A stretch of 62,865 nucleotides of DNA from an uncultured Mollicutes bacterium (GTDB taxonomy: Bacteria > Bacillota_I > Bacilli_A > ML615J-28 > CAG-313). A model generated the notes under the pieces. The model did no database searches. It was not told the DNA's origin and was given only the letters and a program-made list of their open reading frames with translations. This document shows positions 1 through 9,741 of this stretch, one piece after another. Each line of letters starts with the position of its first letter. The stretch's first letter is position 1. The stretch is taken from NCBI GenBank assembly GCA_900538885.1, contig UQAI01000003.1, forward strand, positions 1 to 62,865, read 5' to 3'. The translations under genes were made by a program, and so were the position numbers.

Positions 1-51
1 TATTAATAATGTGATAATATATGATTAACTTTATAATTTTGGAGGTACAAG

Positions 52-2622
52 ATGATTAATCGCTATACACGCTTAGAAATGAAAGAATTATGGTCCGATA
101 AAACCAAGTTTGAAACAATGCTTGAAGTTGAACTTGCATCAATTTACGCACATGTTGAAAAAGGTTTAATAAAAGAAGAAGAATATGAATTAATAAAGAA
201 TAAAGCCAAAGTTGATGTTGATCGTATTTTAGAAATAGAAAAAGAAACTAAACATGATGTTATTGCTTTTACAAAAGCTGTATGTGAAAACATGGATATT
301 GAAAAAAGATGGTTTCATTATGGATTAACTAGTACTGATGTAGTTGATACAGCTAATGCATTACTACTAAAAAAAGCCAATGATATTATTGAACGTGATA
401 TCAAGAAGTTTTTAAAAGTATTAAAAGATAAGGCTTTAACATATAAAAAAACATTGTGTATTGGCAGAACTCACGGACAACATGCTGAAGTAACAAGTTT
501 TGGCTTAAAATGGTTATTATGGTATGATGAATTAAATCGCGATTATAATCGTTTTAAAGAAGAAAGAAAAAATGTTGAAACAGTTAAATTAAGTGGGGCA
601 GTCGGTAATTATGCTGATGTGGATCCATTTGTGGAAAAAAGGGTTGCGGAAAGATTAGGTTTAAATCAATCAACCATCGCAACACAAGTATTATCACGTG
701 ACCGCCATATTGGTTATATGAATAGTCTTGTCATGATTTCAAGTTTACTTGAAAAAATAGCAATGGAAGTTCGCCATCTTGCAAGGACAGAAATAGGTGA
801 AGTTAGTGAAGCGTTTAGTACTAATCAAAAAGGTTCAAGCGCAATGCCTCATAAGAAAAACCCAATAGCATCAGAAAATATCTGTGGTTGTGCTAGACTA
901 ATGAAAGCATATCTTGGGGTAACATATGATGATAATCCTTTATGGGATGAACGCGATATTAGCCATTCATCTGCTGAACGAGTAGCATTAAGCGATGCGA
1001 CTACATTAATTGATTATATGCTTAACCGCTATGCTCATGCCTTATCTACGCTTCAAGTAAATGAAGAAAGAATGCTTGAAAACATTGATATCACAAATGG
1101 TGTTGTTTATTCATCTCGCCTTCTACTTAAAATGGTGGAAAAAGGTATGCTTAGAGATGAAGCATACGATATACTTCAAAACCTTGCCTTTAAGGCTTTA
1201 CAAGAGAAAAAGGCTTATATTGATGTTATTAAATCAAGTGAAGTAACAAAAACTTTATCAATTAAAGAAATCGATGAAGCTTTTAATCCAATGCTTGCTC
1301 TACAAAATATTGATGAAATTTATAGTAAAGTGCTTACTCCAAAATGTCGTACCCTTGTAGTACTTGGTAGTGGCTGGGGAGATGAAGGAAAAGGTAAAAT
1401 CACTAATTATTTAAGTGAACAATCAGATTACGTTGTGCGTTTCCAAGGCGGTGACAATGCCGGTCATACAATTCAATTTAATGGTAAAACTTTTAAATTG
1501 CATTTAATCCCATCAGGAATTTTTGATGGAAAAATAAAGAATGTTTTAGGTAATGGTATGGTAATTAATCCTGAGGCTTTAGTAGAAGAATTAAATACTA
1601 TTAAACAAGAAGGCTTTGTATGCAATAATTTATTTATTAGTGACCGTGCTCATGTTATCTTTAACTATCATAAAGAACTTGACAGATGTAATGAAATGGC
1701 TCTTGCGAATAGAAAAATAGGAACAACCTTAAAAGGTATTGGCCCAGCTTATACTGATAAAGTTTCACGTCAAGGCTTAAGAATGGTTGATTTTATTAGT
1801 GATGATTTTTCAAGATTATTTAGAGAAAACGCAACTGCTAAAAATGAAATAATTAAATCAATGGGAGGTAGTCCAATTGATGTTGAAACAAGTCTTCAAA
1901 AATATTTAGAAATAAGCAAAATTATTAAGCCAATGGTTGTTGATACAATTGATTTAATCAATAAGGCTTATGACGAAAATAAAAAAATATTATTTGAAGG
2001 AGCTCAAGGTTCACTTCTTGATATTGATTTTGGTACATATCCATTCGTTACTTCATCTAACCCTTCAAGCGGAGGTGTATCAACAGGTACAGGAATTAGC
2101 CCAACCAAAATTGAAGAAGTACTTGCGATTGTCAAAGCATATTCAACAAGAGTTGGTAGTGGAGCTTTCCCTACTGAGTTATTTGATGAACTTGGTAATT
2201 CAATTAGAGAAAAAGCTCATGAGTATGGAGCAACAACAAAACGTCCACGTCGTATTGGTTGGTTAGATGGTGTCGCATTACGCTATAGCACTAATATCAA
2301 TGGCTTTACAAGCATTTCTTTGATGTTACTTGATATTTTATCAGGTATTGAAAAAATAAAAATTTGTACGGCATACGAATTAGATGGGAAGAAAATTTAT
2401 ACTATTCCTGCTAGTCTTAAAGATTATGAACGTTGTATTCCAGTATATGAAGAATTTGATGGATGGACTGAAGACATTAGTCATGTTACATCATTTGATG
2501 AATTGCCAGAGAATGCTAAAAAATATATTGAGGGTATTGAAAGAATAACCAAAGTACCAGTTAAAATCTTTTCAGTTGGTCCTGATAAAACTCAAACCAT
2601 TGTAAGAGAAGAAATATACTAA
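52..2622 (+). CDS. purB-purA: Adenylosuccinate lyase-adenylosuccinate synthetase fusion
   Basis: One uninterrupted frame of 856 residues carries two complete purine enzymes. Residues 1-431 are PurB, which splits adenylosuccinate and SAICAR; the fumarase/lyase signature SSAMPHKKNPI is present. Residues 432-856 are PurA, which joins IMP and aspartate using GTP; GDEGKGK, GGDNAGHT and the C-terminal TTKRPRRIGW segment are present. Both halves are of normal length for their families and there is almost no linker. The start follows GGAGGT. No in-frame stop or ribosome binding site lies at the junction; an ATG at 1344 is out of frame with PurA. The two steps that convert IMP to AMP are therefore encoded as one polypeptide. 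Function is certain from motifs; existence of the fused protein is inferred from the open frame. Confidence 0.95.
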   Translation: MINRYTRLEMKELWSDKTKFETMLEVELASIYAHVEKGLIKEEEYELIKNKAKVDVDRILEIEKETKHDVIAFTKAVCENMDIEKRWFHYGLTSTDVVDTANALLLKKANDIIERDIKKFLKVLKDKALTYKKTLCIGRTHGQHAEVTSFGLKWLLWYDELNRDYNRFKEERKNVETVKLSGAVGNYADVDPFVEKRVAERLGLNQSTIATQVLSRDRHIGYMNSLVMISSLLEKIAMEVRHLARTEIGEVSEAFSTNQKGSSAMPHKKNPIASENICGCARLMKAYLGVTYDDNPLWDERDISHSSAERVALSDATTLIDYMLNRYAHALSTLQVNEERMLENIDITNGVVYSSRLLLKMVEKGMLRDEAYDILQNLAFKALQEKKAYIDVIKSSEVTKTLSIKEIDEAFNPMLALQNIDEIYSKVLTPKCRTLVVLGSGWGDEGKGKITNYLSEQSDYVVRFQGGDNAGHTIQFNGKTFKLHLIPSGIFDGKIKNVLGNGMVINPEALVEELNTIKQEGFVCNNLFISDRAHVIFNYHKELDRCNEMALANRKIGTTLKGIGPAYTDKVSRQGLRMVDFISDDFSRLFRENATAKNEIIKSMGGSPIDVETSLQKYLEISKIIKPMVVDTIDLINKAYDENKKILFEGAQGSLLDIDFGTYPFVTSSNPSSGGVSTGTGISPTKIEEVLAIVKAYSTRVGSGAFPTELFDELGNSIREKAHEYGATTKRPRRIGWLDGVALRYSTNINGFTSISLMLLDILSGIEKIKICTAYELDGKKIYTIPASLKDYERCIPVYEEFDGWTEDISHVTSFDELPENAKKYIEGIERITKVPVKIFSVGPDKTQTIVREEIY

Positions 2623-2649
2623 AAATAAACACAAATGGAGGTGAAAAAC

Positions 2650-3930
2650 GTGCGATATGCGTTAACTAACGGAGTTATTTTAAATGGTAAGAAAGATATG
2701 GAGCCACTAGAAGGGTATTCAATTATTGTTGAAGATGGTAAAATCAAGGAAATTACAAATCAAATGGTTAATGATATTAAAACTATTGATTTAAAAAATA
2801 AATATGTAATGCCTGGCTTAATTAATATGCACGTTCATTTACCTGGGTCTGGTATGCCTAAAGATACTGGCAAACAAAATAAAGAAAGTGTTAATAAACT
2901 ATTAAGTAATCCATTAACTAGGTATATTGTTTATAAACTTTGTGCTAAATTTGCAAGAATTGAATTAATGAGTGGAGTTACAACCATTAGGACGGTTGGA
3001 GGATTATCAAATATTGATTCAAAAATTAGAGATAATATTTTACAAGGTAAAATAAAAGGTCCTAGAATATTGTCATCTAATATGGCTCTTTCGGTACCAG
3101 GCGGTCACATGGCTGGAATCCTTGCATATGAAGCAACAGATGTTGATAGTGCCATTAACTATATTAATAAAATTAGTGAGACTAAACCTAATTTAATTAA
3201 ATTAATGATAACTGGGGGAGTGCTTGATGCGAAAAAGAAGGGTGAACCTGGAGAACTTAAGATGAGTCCAGAAATTATCAAAGCTTCTTGTCAAAGAGCC
3301 CATGAACTAGGTTATAAAGTTGCGGCACATGTTGAATCACCAGAAGGAGTAAAACTAGCACTTGAAAATGGCGTTGACACCATTGAACATGGTGCAAAAT
3401 TAAATGATGAATTAATCGATCTATTTAAAGAACATAAAGCATCGTTAATCACTACCATTTCACCAGCCATTCCGCTTGCTAAATTTGATCAATCGATTAC
3501 TAAAGCTACAGATTTAGTTAAATATAATGGCAATGTTGTTTTTGAAGGCATTGTGTCCGCATCAACTGCAGCCATTGCAAATGACATTATGGTTGGTCTT
3601 GGTACTGATACAGCATGTCCATTTGTTACCCACTATGATACATGGAGAGAACTTGCTTATTTTATAAAATATGTTAAAAACGATAATAAAGAAGCAATTT
3701 ACCGTGCAACTTTAGGTAATGCGATAATCGCAGGAATTGATCATGAAACTGGTAGTATTGAACCTACTAAATCATGTGATTTACTTATTGTAGATGGTAA
3801 TCCAATTGAAGATATTAAAGTTTTAAGTAATCCTGCTATGGTTGTTTTTAAGGGTAAAATTATTAAAAATCCTAAAGTTAAGAAATATAAATATGTTGAA
3901 GAATTATTAAACAAAGAATTAAATAAATAA
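2650..3930 (+). CDS. Metal-dependent amidohydrolase (imidazolonepropionase-like)
   Basis: This is a 426-residue cytoplasmic amidohydrolase-superfamily enzyme. The N-terminal beta-sandwich is followed by the metal-binding MHVHLPG motif, a candidate carboxylated lysine in LIKLMITGG, histidines in AAHVES and TIEHG, and the aspartate of LGTDTACP. The family includes Xaa-Pro dipeptidases and imidazolonepropionase-like enzymes; the substrate cannot be told from sequence. The frame is open from an ATG at 2635, but that ATG is part of the ribosome binding site GGAGGTG (2637-2643), so the GTG at 2650 is the better start. It lies 27 bases after purB-purA and before pdp, in a likely nucleotide/peptide salvage operon. 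Confidence 0.82.
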   Translation: MRYALTNGVILNGKKDMEPLEGYSIIVEDGKIKEITNQMVNDIKTIDLKNKYVMPGLINMHVHLPGSGMPKDTGKQNKESVNKLLSNPLTRYIVYKLCAKFARIELMSGVTTIRTVGGLSNIDSKIRDNILQGKIKGPRILSSNMALSVPGGHMAGILAYEATDVDSAINYINKISETKPNLIKLMITGGVLDAKKKGEPGELKMSPEIIKASCQRAHELGYKVAAHVESPEGVKLALENGVDTIEHGAKLNDELIDLFKEHKASLITTISPAIPLAKFDQSITKATDLVKYNGNVVFEGIVSASTAAIANDIMVGLGTDTACPFVTHYDTWRELAYFIKYVKNDNKEAIYRATLGNAIIAGIDHETGSIEPTKSCDLLIVDGNPIEDIKVLSNPAMVVFKGKIIKNPKVKKYKYVEELLNKELNK

Positions 3931-3957
3931 GTATTTAAAAGATTAGGGAGAAAATAA

Positions 3958-5271
3958 ATGAGAACAGTAGATATAATTACTAAAAAAAGAGATGGGGGAA
4001 CTTTATCAAAAGCAGAAATTGATTTTGTTATTTCGGGATATGTTAAAGGAGATATTCCTGATTATCAAATTAGTTCATTATTAATGGCTATTTTCTTTAA
4101 AGGAATGAATCAAGAAGAACAATATAATTTAACTAAAGCTATGCTTGAAAGTGGTGAACAAATTGATTTATCCAAAATTAATGGTGTTAAAGTTGATAAA
4201 CACTCAACTGGTGGGGTCGGCGATAAAACTAGTCTAGTAGTAGCCCCTCTTGCTGCAAGTTTTGGAATTAAGATGGCAAAGATGAGCGGAAGAGGACTTG
4301 GACATACTGGTGGTACACTAGATAAACTTGAATCAATTCCAGGATTTAAAATTGAAGTCTCACCAGAACATTTTATTAAACAAGTTAATGAAATTGGTCT
4401 TGCTATAATTGGCCAAAGTGCTAATATTACCCCTGCTGATAAAAAACTTTATGCATTAAGGGATGTCACAGGCACAATTGAATCAGTTCCTTTAATTGCA
4501 TCATCAATAATGTCTAAAAAATTAGCAAGTGGTGCTGATCATATTGTTCTTGATGTAAAGGTTGGAAAAGGTGCCTTTATGAAGGACCTTGATAGTGCTA
4601 CCGTTTTAGCTGAAGCAATGGTTGAAATTGGTAAACTAGCGTCACGTGATACCACAGCTACTTTAACTGATATGTCACAACCTCTTGGATGTGCTGTTGG
4701 TAACACTATTGAAGTAATTGAAGCAATTGAAACCTTAAAAGGAAAAGGACCAAAAGATTTTACGGAACTTTGTGTAGCCTTAACCGCCGAAATTCTAATG
4801 ATCGCAAATCTTGCGAAAGATGAAAAAGAAGCAAGAACAATGGTAGAAGATGCCATTCATAATGGTAGTGGACTTGGGAAACTTCGCGATATGATTATTT
4901 GGCAAGGAGGTAATCCTCAAGTTATAGACGATTATTCATTATTTAAACAAGCAAGTGATGCAATCAATTTAGAATATTTAGAGGATAAAGAAGCTTATAT
5001 TTCAGAAATTGATGCTTTAAAAATAGGCGAGGCCGCAATGCTTCTTGGAGCTGGTCGTGCTACTAAAGAAGATGTAATTGATGAGGCTGTAGGCGTAAAA
5101 GTACTAAAGAAAATTGGTGATAAAGTAACAAAAGGTGATATACTTGCAAAAATATACACTAATGGAAAAGGCACTAAAGCAGCTATAGACTTAATTTTAG
5201 ATGCTTATGTGTTATCAAGTGATGAAGTTAAACCAAATAATATAATATTAAAAGTAATAAGAGGAAAATAA
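3958..5271 (+). CDS. pdp: Pyrimidine-nucleoside phosphorylase
   Basis: The 437-residue protein catalyses phosphorolysis of uridine, thymidine or deoxyuridine to the free base and (deoxy)ribose-1-phosphate. The phosphate-binding KHSTGGVGDKTS and the family signature SGRGLGHTGGTLDKLES are intact, as is the C-terminal domain. Length is typical of the thymidine/pyrimidine-nucleoside phosphorylase family. Start ATG follows GGGAGA. It is 27 bases downstream of the amidohydrolase and 3 bases upstream of the lipoprotein gene, so all four genes from 52 to 7125 are probably one transcript. Together with purB-purA it gives the operon a nucleotide metabolism theme. Pdp versus DeoA substrate range is not resolved. 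Confidence 0.93.
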   Translation: MRTVDIITKKRDGGTLSKAEIDFVISGYVKGDIPDYQISSLLMAIFFKGMNQEEQYNLTKAMLESGEQIDLSKINGVKVDKHSTGGVGDKTSLVVAPLAASFGIKMAKMSGRGLGHTGGTLDKLESIPGFKIEVSPEHFIKQVNEIGLAIIGQSANITPADKKLYALRDVTGTIESVPLIASSIMSKKLASGADHIVLDVKVGKGAFMKDLDSATVLAEAMVEIGKLASRDTTATLTDMSQPLGCAVGNTIEVIEAIETLKGKGPKDFTELCVALTAEILMIANLAKDEKEARTMVEDAIHNGSGLGKLRDMIIWQGGNPQVIDDYSLFKQASDAINLEYLEDKEAYISEIDALKIGEAAMLLGAGRATKEDVIDEAVGVKVLKKIGDKVTKGDILAKIYTNGKGTKAAIDLILDAYVLSSDEVKPNNIILKVIRGK

Positions 5272-5274
5272 TAG

Positions 5275-7125
5275 ATGAAAAAAGCAATACATTTTACTCT
5301 TGTTATGAGTCTAATTTGCCTTATTATGGCATTTGCAAGCTGTAAGAAACCGGAAGATGAAGAAAAAGGCTTGGTGGAAATCACATATGTTGCAAATGGT
5401 GGAAATATTGAAGTAACTACTCATAACATTGAAGTAGGCATGATATCTGGACTTTATGTACCAACTCGTGATAACTACAAATTTTTAGGATGGTATAAAG
5501 AAGCTGATTTTTCAGGAGAAACCTATTTTAATTATGAAGCAACAAAAGCTGAAAAAATTACATTATATGCTAAGTGGGAAATAATCATTGACTATGATAA
5601 AGTAACAAATACTAAAGCTGCCATCAATGCTTTAGTTAAAATCATTTCACTAGAAGATGAAGACCAAATTATTTATGCTAGAACACTATATGATGATTTA
5701 AACATAGATGAAAAAAGATTAATAACTAATTATTCAGATCTTGAAAAAGCTGAATTATATCTTTCTTCATTAAAGCAAATTGAAGGATATAAAAAAGATG
5801 CTCAAACGGTAATTGATTTAATCGATAAGATTGGTGAAATAATTGATGAAAACGAAGAAGAAAATATCAATAACGCAAAAGCCGCATATGATGCATTATC
5901 TAAACCAGCAAGGCAATATGTAACTAATTATGATAAACTAACTGATAGTATGAAAAAATTAGAATCATATTTATTAAATCAAATGTATAGTGACGCAAAA
6001 GCAATGAATGTGATGATTGCGAAAATTCCAAGTATTGTTTCATATCCTGATAAAACTTATATTTATGAGGTAAAGGATGCATATGATAATTTAAGGCCAA
6101 CCGCAAAAAAATATGTTAATCTATATTATAAATTAGAAAATGCTCTTCAAGCGATTGATGATATTGAAAAAAACACTAATCAAATTACTTATGTTTTAGG
6201 AAATAGTATTTATACATCACGTGAAGAATTATTTATTGCTTTTATGAGTGATTATTACTACTTTATTAATGCTAATTTTGGCAGTGTTACTCTTGAAACT
6301 AGAAACATTAAAACTTGTCAAGACTTTTTAGATTATGCTAGTAATTATAATGCTGGCCGTGGTCAAATGCGAGCAATCGGTGATGAATTTGCTGAATACT
6401 ATTTAACGCGCGATGTTAATGGCATTATGGAAAATCAGTCTGCTAGTACTTTTATTGGATATTGCCTTGAAAATAATAAACACCGTGATTTTATTGATTT
6501 CTTAAGTAGATTTTTTGCTTATTGGCGTATTGATGAAGGCTATGCTAATAAAACTAATTATGGTGCGGATTTATATGCTGAGGCATGGGCTGCACTTGTT
6601 GATACTTGTAAATTCTTCTATTATACAGTAGATACTTGCTATGTTAAATCTGAAAGAATGAAAGATTGTTACAATTTCACATCATCAGTAGTTTATGGTG
6701 AACTTCCAACGCTACTTAGAGGTGAAGTAACGCTTCCAACTGACCTTAAACTTCGTGGATATCGTTTTGCCGGTTGGTATGATAGTCCTAATTATGATGG
6801 CGAACCAATTAAGGCAGTAAAACCAGGTCAAAAAGTGATTTTATATGCTAAATGGGAAAAAGACGAGAATCAACAAAGCGTTGATGCTGCCTCAAAAGTA
6901 GAAGTATATATCTATAATCTAACTACTGAAAAGGCTAATATTACATCAAGTACCATAGGGTATGTTAGATCAATGTATGATAATTTAACTGAATATGGTA
7001 AAACTTTAGTAAGTAATTATAATGAATTAGTAGAAATTGAAAATAATACTACTGTACAAATCCTTTTAGGTTATTATAATCATATTAGTACAGAATACTA
7101 TTTGGAAAAGAACTCTAGCTTTTAG
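5275..7125 (+). CDS. Surface lipoprotein with InlB-type and helical repeats
   Basis: A 616-residue exported lipoprotein: hydrophobic signal peptide ending FASC with the lipid-accepting Cys at residue 23. Two Listeria-Bacteroides (InlB B-repeat) modules lie near residues 34-101 and 475-528, each ending in LYAKWE. Between and after them are four copies of a roughly 55-residue helical module with the pattern AxxxYDxLxxxxKxxVxNYxxL (near 108-163, 176-234, 239-296 and 540-600); a tyrosine-rich region of unknown fold sits at about 300-460. Such architecture is common in cell-surface proteins of gut Firmicutes, probably adhesion or polymer binding, but no ligand is evident. Start is ATG, 3 bases after pdp. 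Its stop codon lies in a terminator stem. Confidence 0.82.
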   Translation: MKKAIHFTLVMSLICLIMAFASCKKPEDEEKGLVEITYVANGGNIEVTTHNIEVGMISGLYVPTRDNYKFLGWYKEADFSGETYFNYEATKAEKITLYAKWEIIIDYDKVTNTKAAINALVKIISLEDEDQIIYARTLYDDLNIDEKRLITNYSDLEKAELYLSSLKQIEGYKKDAQTVIDLIDKIGEIIDENEEENINNAKAAYDALSKPARQYVTNYDKLTDSMKKLESYLLNQMYSDAKAMNVMIAKIPSIVSYPDKTYIYEVKDAYDNLRPTAKKYVNLYYKLENALQAIDDIEKNTNQITYVLGNSIYTSREELFIAFMSDYYYFINANFGSVTLETRNIKTCQDFLDYASNYNAGRGQMRAIGDEFAEYYLTRDVNGIMENQSASTFIGYCLENNKHRDFIDFLSRFFAYWRIDEGYANKTNYGADLYAEAWAALVDTCKFFYYTVDTCYVKSERMKDCYNFTSSVVYGELPTLLRGEVTLPTDLKLRGYRFAGWYDSPNYDGEPIKAVKPGQKVILYAKWEKDENQQSVDAASKVEVYIYNLTTEKANITSSTIGYVRSMYDNLTEYGKTLVSNYNELVEIENNTTVQILLGYYNHISTEYYLEKNSSF

Positions 7126-7134
7126 AGTTTTTTT
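7111..7134 (+). terminator. Intrinsic terminator overlapping the lipoprotein stop
   Basis: AACTCTA (7111-7117) pairs with TAGAGTT (7123-7129), followed by a T run. The TAG stop of the lipoprotein gene (7123-7125) is in the 3' arm. Confidence 0.85.
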
Positions 7135-7225
7135 CTTGATGTTTGTATAAAAATATTATTTCGTAAAAACAATATAATGTTAGATGTTATAACGCTATTT
7201 ATGAGTAAAAAAAATAAAAATATTG

Positions 7226-7231
7226 TATAAT
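7226..7231 (+). promoter_or_regulatory. Promoter -10 of asnA
   Basis: TATAAT, 26 bases before the asnA start and after the upstream terminator. No good -35 is seen. No T-box or other leader structure is recognisable in this gap. Confidence 0.55.
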
Positions 7232-7256
7232 ATGTAAATGAAAAAAAGGTGATTAT

Positions 7257-8264
7257 ATGAAATACATTGACAAGATAGAAAACTACAACCCTAAACTTGA
7301 TTTAACTGAAACAGAAATTGCGATTAAGTTTGTAAAAGATACCTTTGAAAAAGAACTTGCTAAAAGTCTTAATCTAATGAGAGTTTCAGCTCCTTTATTT
7401 GTGCTACCACAAAGTGGGTTAAATGATTATTTAAATGGCTATGAGCGAGTTGTAAATTTTGATGTTAAAGCAATAAATAAAAAAGTGGAAATAGTACAGT
7501 CTCTTGCGAAATGGAAACGAAATGCGTTAAAAAAATATAATATGAAGCCAGGGTTTGGAATCTATACAGATATGAATGCTATTAGAAGAGATGAAGATCT
7601 TGACGCTATTCATTCAATTTATGTTGACCAGTGGGACTGGGAAAAGATTATTGATTATAGTGATCGTAATCTTGATTATCTTTTTCAAACGGTTAGAACC
7701 ATATATGAAGTGATTAAAAAAGTTAATACATTGGTTAAAAATAAATTTTTAACTCTTACCACGAATCTTCCATCTGATATCAAGTTTATTAGCACATCTG
7801 AACTTCTTGAAAAATATCCTAATCTAACTGCTAAAGAAAGAGAAGATGCAATTGTTAAAGAATATAAAGCAGTTTTTATTTATCAAATTGGATGGCCATT
7901 AAAAAATGGTAAATCACATGATGGTAGAGCCGCAGATTATGATGATTGGGATTTGAATGGTGATATTCTCGTCTGGAATGATGTTATTCAATGTGCATTT
8001 GAACTTTCATCAATGGGAATAAGAGTAGATGAAACTAGTTTAGTAAAACAACTAACTGAAAAAAATGAAATGGAAAAAATAGAAAACGAGTATTGTCAAA
8101 ATGTAATCAATAAAGTTTTACCACTTACAATTGGTGGAGGAATTGGACAATCTAGACTTTGTATGTTTATGCTACAAAAAGCTCATATCGGCGAAGTTCA
8201 AGTTTCGGTTTGGCCTGAGGAAATAATCAATGAGCTAAATAATAAAAACATTAAATTATTATAG
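7257..8264 (+). CDS. asnA: Aspartate-ammonia ligase
   Basis: AsnA makes asparagine from aspartate and ammonia with ATP going to AMP. The 335-residue length and the class II aminoacyl-tRNA synthetase-like fold match the family. Recognisable conserved stretches are APLFVLPQSGLNDYLNGYERVV, split over the N-terminal third, the YTDMNAIRRDED segment, HSIYVDQWDWEK and the C-terminal GGGIGQSRLCMFML motif. The start follows AAGGTGAT. It begins a transcript that continues into malQ (10-base gap) and the hydrolase gene. This suggests a nitrogen and carbon metabolism unit, although the three enzymes have no obvious pathway link. Confidence 0.95.
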   Translation: MKYIDKIENYNPKLDLTETEIAIKFVKDTFEKELAKSLNLMRVSAPLFVLPQSGLNDYLNGYERVVNFDVKAINKKVEIVQSLAKWKRNALKKYNMKPGFGIYTDMNAIRRDEDLDAIHSIYVDQWDWEKIIDYSDRNLDYLFQTVRTIYEVIKKVNTLVKNKFLTLTTNLPSDIKFISTSELLEKYPNLTAKEREDAIVKEYKAVFIYQIGWPLKNGKSHDGRAADYDDWDLNGDILVWNDVIQCAFELSSMGIRVDETSLVKQLTEKNEMEKIENEYCQNVINKVLPLTIGGGIGQSRLCMFMLQKAHIGEVQVSVWPEEIINELNNKNIKLL

Positions 8265-8273
8265 GAGGAATAA

Positions 8274-9734
8274 ATGAGAGCAGCAGGAATACTATTACCA
8301 ATCAGTAGTTTACCAGGAAAATATGGAATTGGAACGTTAGGCGAAGAAGCATTTGCTTTTGTAGACTTTTTAAGTGACGCAAAACAAACATATTGGCAAA
8401 TATTACCATTAGGTCCTACCACATATGGAGATTCACCATATCAAACCTACAGTACATTTGCCGGTAGTGGTTTATACTTAGACTTGGAACACTTATATTC
8501 CGAAAAATTAATAACCAAAAAAGACTTAGAGTTCCAACAAACTACAATAGACTTTGTTAACTATGATAATTTAAAAGTTTCAAGAATGAATTTATATAAA
8601 AAGGCCTCCATAAAGTTCTTTAAAAACCCACCTCAAAAATATGAAGAATTCTTAGAAAAGGAAAATGAATGGGTTATTGGTTATGCCAAATTTAGAGCCT
8701 TAAAAACATATTTTAATGAAAAAAGCTTTAATGAATGGCCTGACGAAGTAATTAAAGGAAATATAAGTGAAGAAATTGCTAATAACATTAAAGATGATGT
8801 AAATCTACATCTATTCATTCAATATATGTTTTACACTAATTATGAAAGACTTAAAAACTATGCTCACCAAAAAGGTGTTCAAATAATTGGTGATTTACCA
8901 ATTTATGTAGCATATGATAGCAGTGATGTATGGCAAAATCCTGAAGAATTTCAACTAGATGAAAATTTGAAACCAACAATGGTAGCGGGATGCCCACCTG
9001 ATAGTTTTTGTGAAGACGGCCAACTTTGGGGCAATCCTCTCTATAATTATCAAGAAATGAAGAAGAACAATTATAAATGGTGGATGCGTCGTTTGAATCA
9101 TTGTTTAAAAATGTTTGATGTATTAAGAATTGATCATTTTAGGGGTTTTGAAGCTTATTTTGCGATACCAGCAACTGATAAAACCGCAAAAAATGGCCAC
9201 TGGGAAAAAGGACCAAATTTTGATATTTTCGCTGAACTTTTTAAAGAGCATAAACACCTTAAAATGATTATGGAAGATTTAGGTTATCTAACCCCAGAGG
9301 TTCATCGCCTTCTTAATCGTACAGGTTTTCCTGGAATGAGAGTTTTAGAGTTTGCTTTTGACGGAAGAAAAGATAATAATTATCTACCACATAATTATGT
9401 TGAAAATACTGTTGTTTATACTGGTACTCACGATAATCTTCCGCTTGTAGGTTGGGTTAAAACCTTAAGTGTTGACCAAATTGATCAAATTATCACATAT
9501 TTTAATTTGGATGATGAGGATGAAATTCCAAGTGCTTTAGTCGAAGCAGCTTTAAGTAGTATTGCTTCCACCGCGATTATTCCCCTTCAAGACTATTTAG
9601 GCTTAGATGAATCATCAAGAATTAATACTCCATCAACCGTTGGATGTAACTGGAAATGGCGAGTAAATAAGGAATTACTTACTTTTGAGATTATTGAAAA
9701 AATAAAAAAATTAACAGAAAAATATTTTAGATAG
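8274..9734 (+). CDS. malQ: 4-alpha-glucanotransferase (amylomaltase)
   Basis: The 486-residue GH77 enzyme transfers alpha-1,4-glucan segments and acts in maltodextrin or glycogen breakdown in the cytoplasm. It opens with the family motif GILLPISSLPGKYGIGTLG. Catalytic residues are visible as the nucleophile Asp in DVLRIDHFRG, the acid/base Glu in IMEDLG and the transition-state Asp in TGTHDN. Length is normal for the bacterial short form, without N-terminal extensions. The start follows ATAGGAGGA. It is 10 bases after asnA and 7 bases before the hydrolase gene. No other glycogen or maltose genes are in the window. Confidence 0.95.
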   Translation: MRAAGILLPISSLPGKYGIGTLGEEAFAFVDFLSDAKQTYWQILPLGPTTYGDSPYQTYSTFAGSGLYLDLEHLYSEKLITKKDLEFQQTTIDFVNYDNLKVSRMNLYKKASIKFFKNPPQKYEEFLEKENEWVIGYAKFRALKTYFNEKSFNEWPDEVIKGNISEEIANNIKDDVNLHLFIQYMFYTNYERLKNYAHQKGVQIIGDLPIYVAYDSSDVWQNPEEFQLDENLKPTMVAGCPPDSFCEDGQLWGNPLYNYQEMKKNNYKWWMRRLNHCLKMFDVLRIDHFRGFEAYFAIPATDKTAKNGHWEKGPNFDIFAELFKEHKHLKMIMEDLGYLTPEVHRLLNRTGFPGMRVLEFAFDGRKDNNYLPHNYVENTVVYTGTHDNLPLVGWVKTLSVDQIDQIITYFNLDDEDEIPSALVEAALSSIASTAIIPLQDYLGLDESSRINTPSTVGCNWKWRVNKELLTFEIIEKIKKLTEKYFR

Positions 9735-9741
9735 GTGAAAA

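Noticed and set aside
1300..1380. PurB-PurA joined by a sequencing frameshift
   Set aside because: The single frame is open through the junction and both proteins are complete; a frameshift error is possible but not needed. Kept as a refutation test.
4539..4856. Minus-strand frame of 105 residues inside pdp
   Set aside because: Shadow of the strongly supported phosphorylase gene; no start signals.
7135..7256. T-box or riboswitch before asnA
   Set aside because: No AGGATGG-type core, no stem I and no terminator switch in the 120-base leader.
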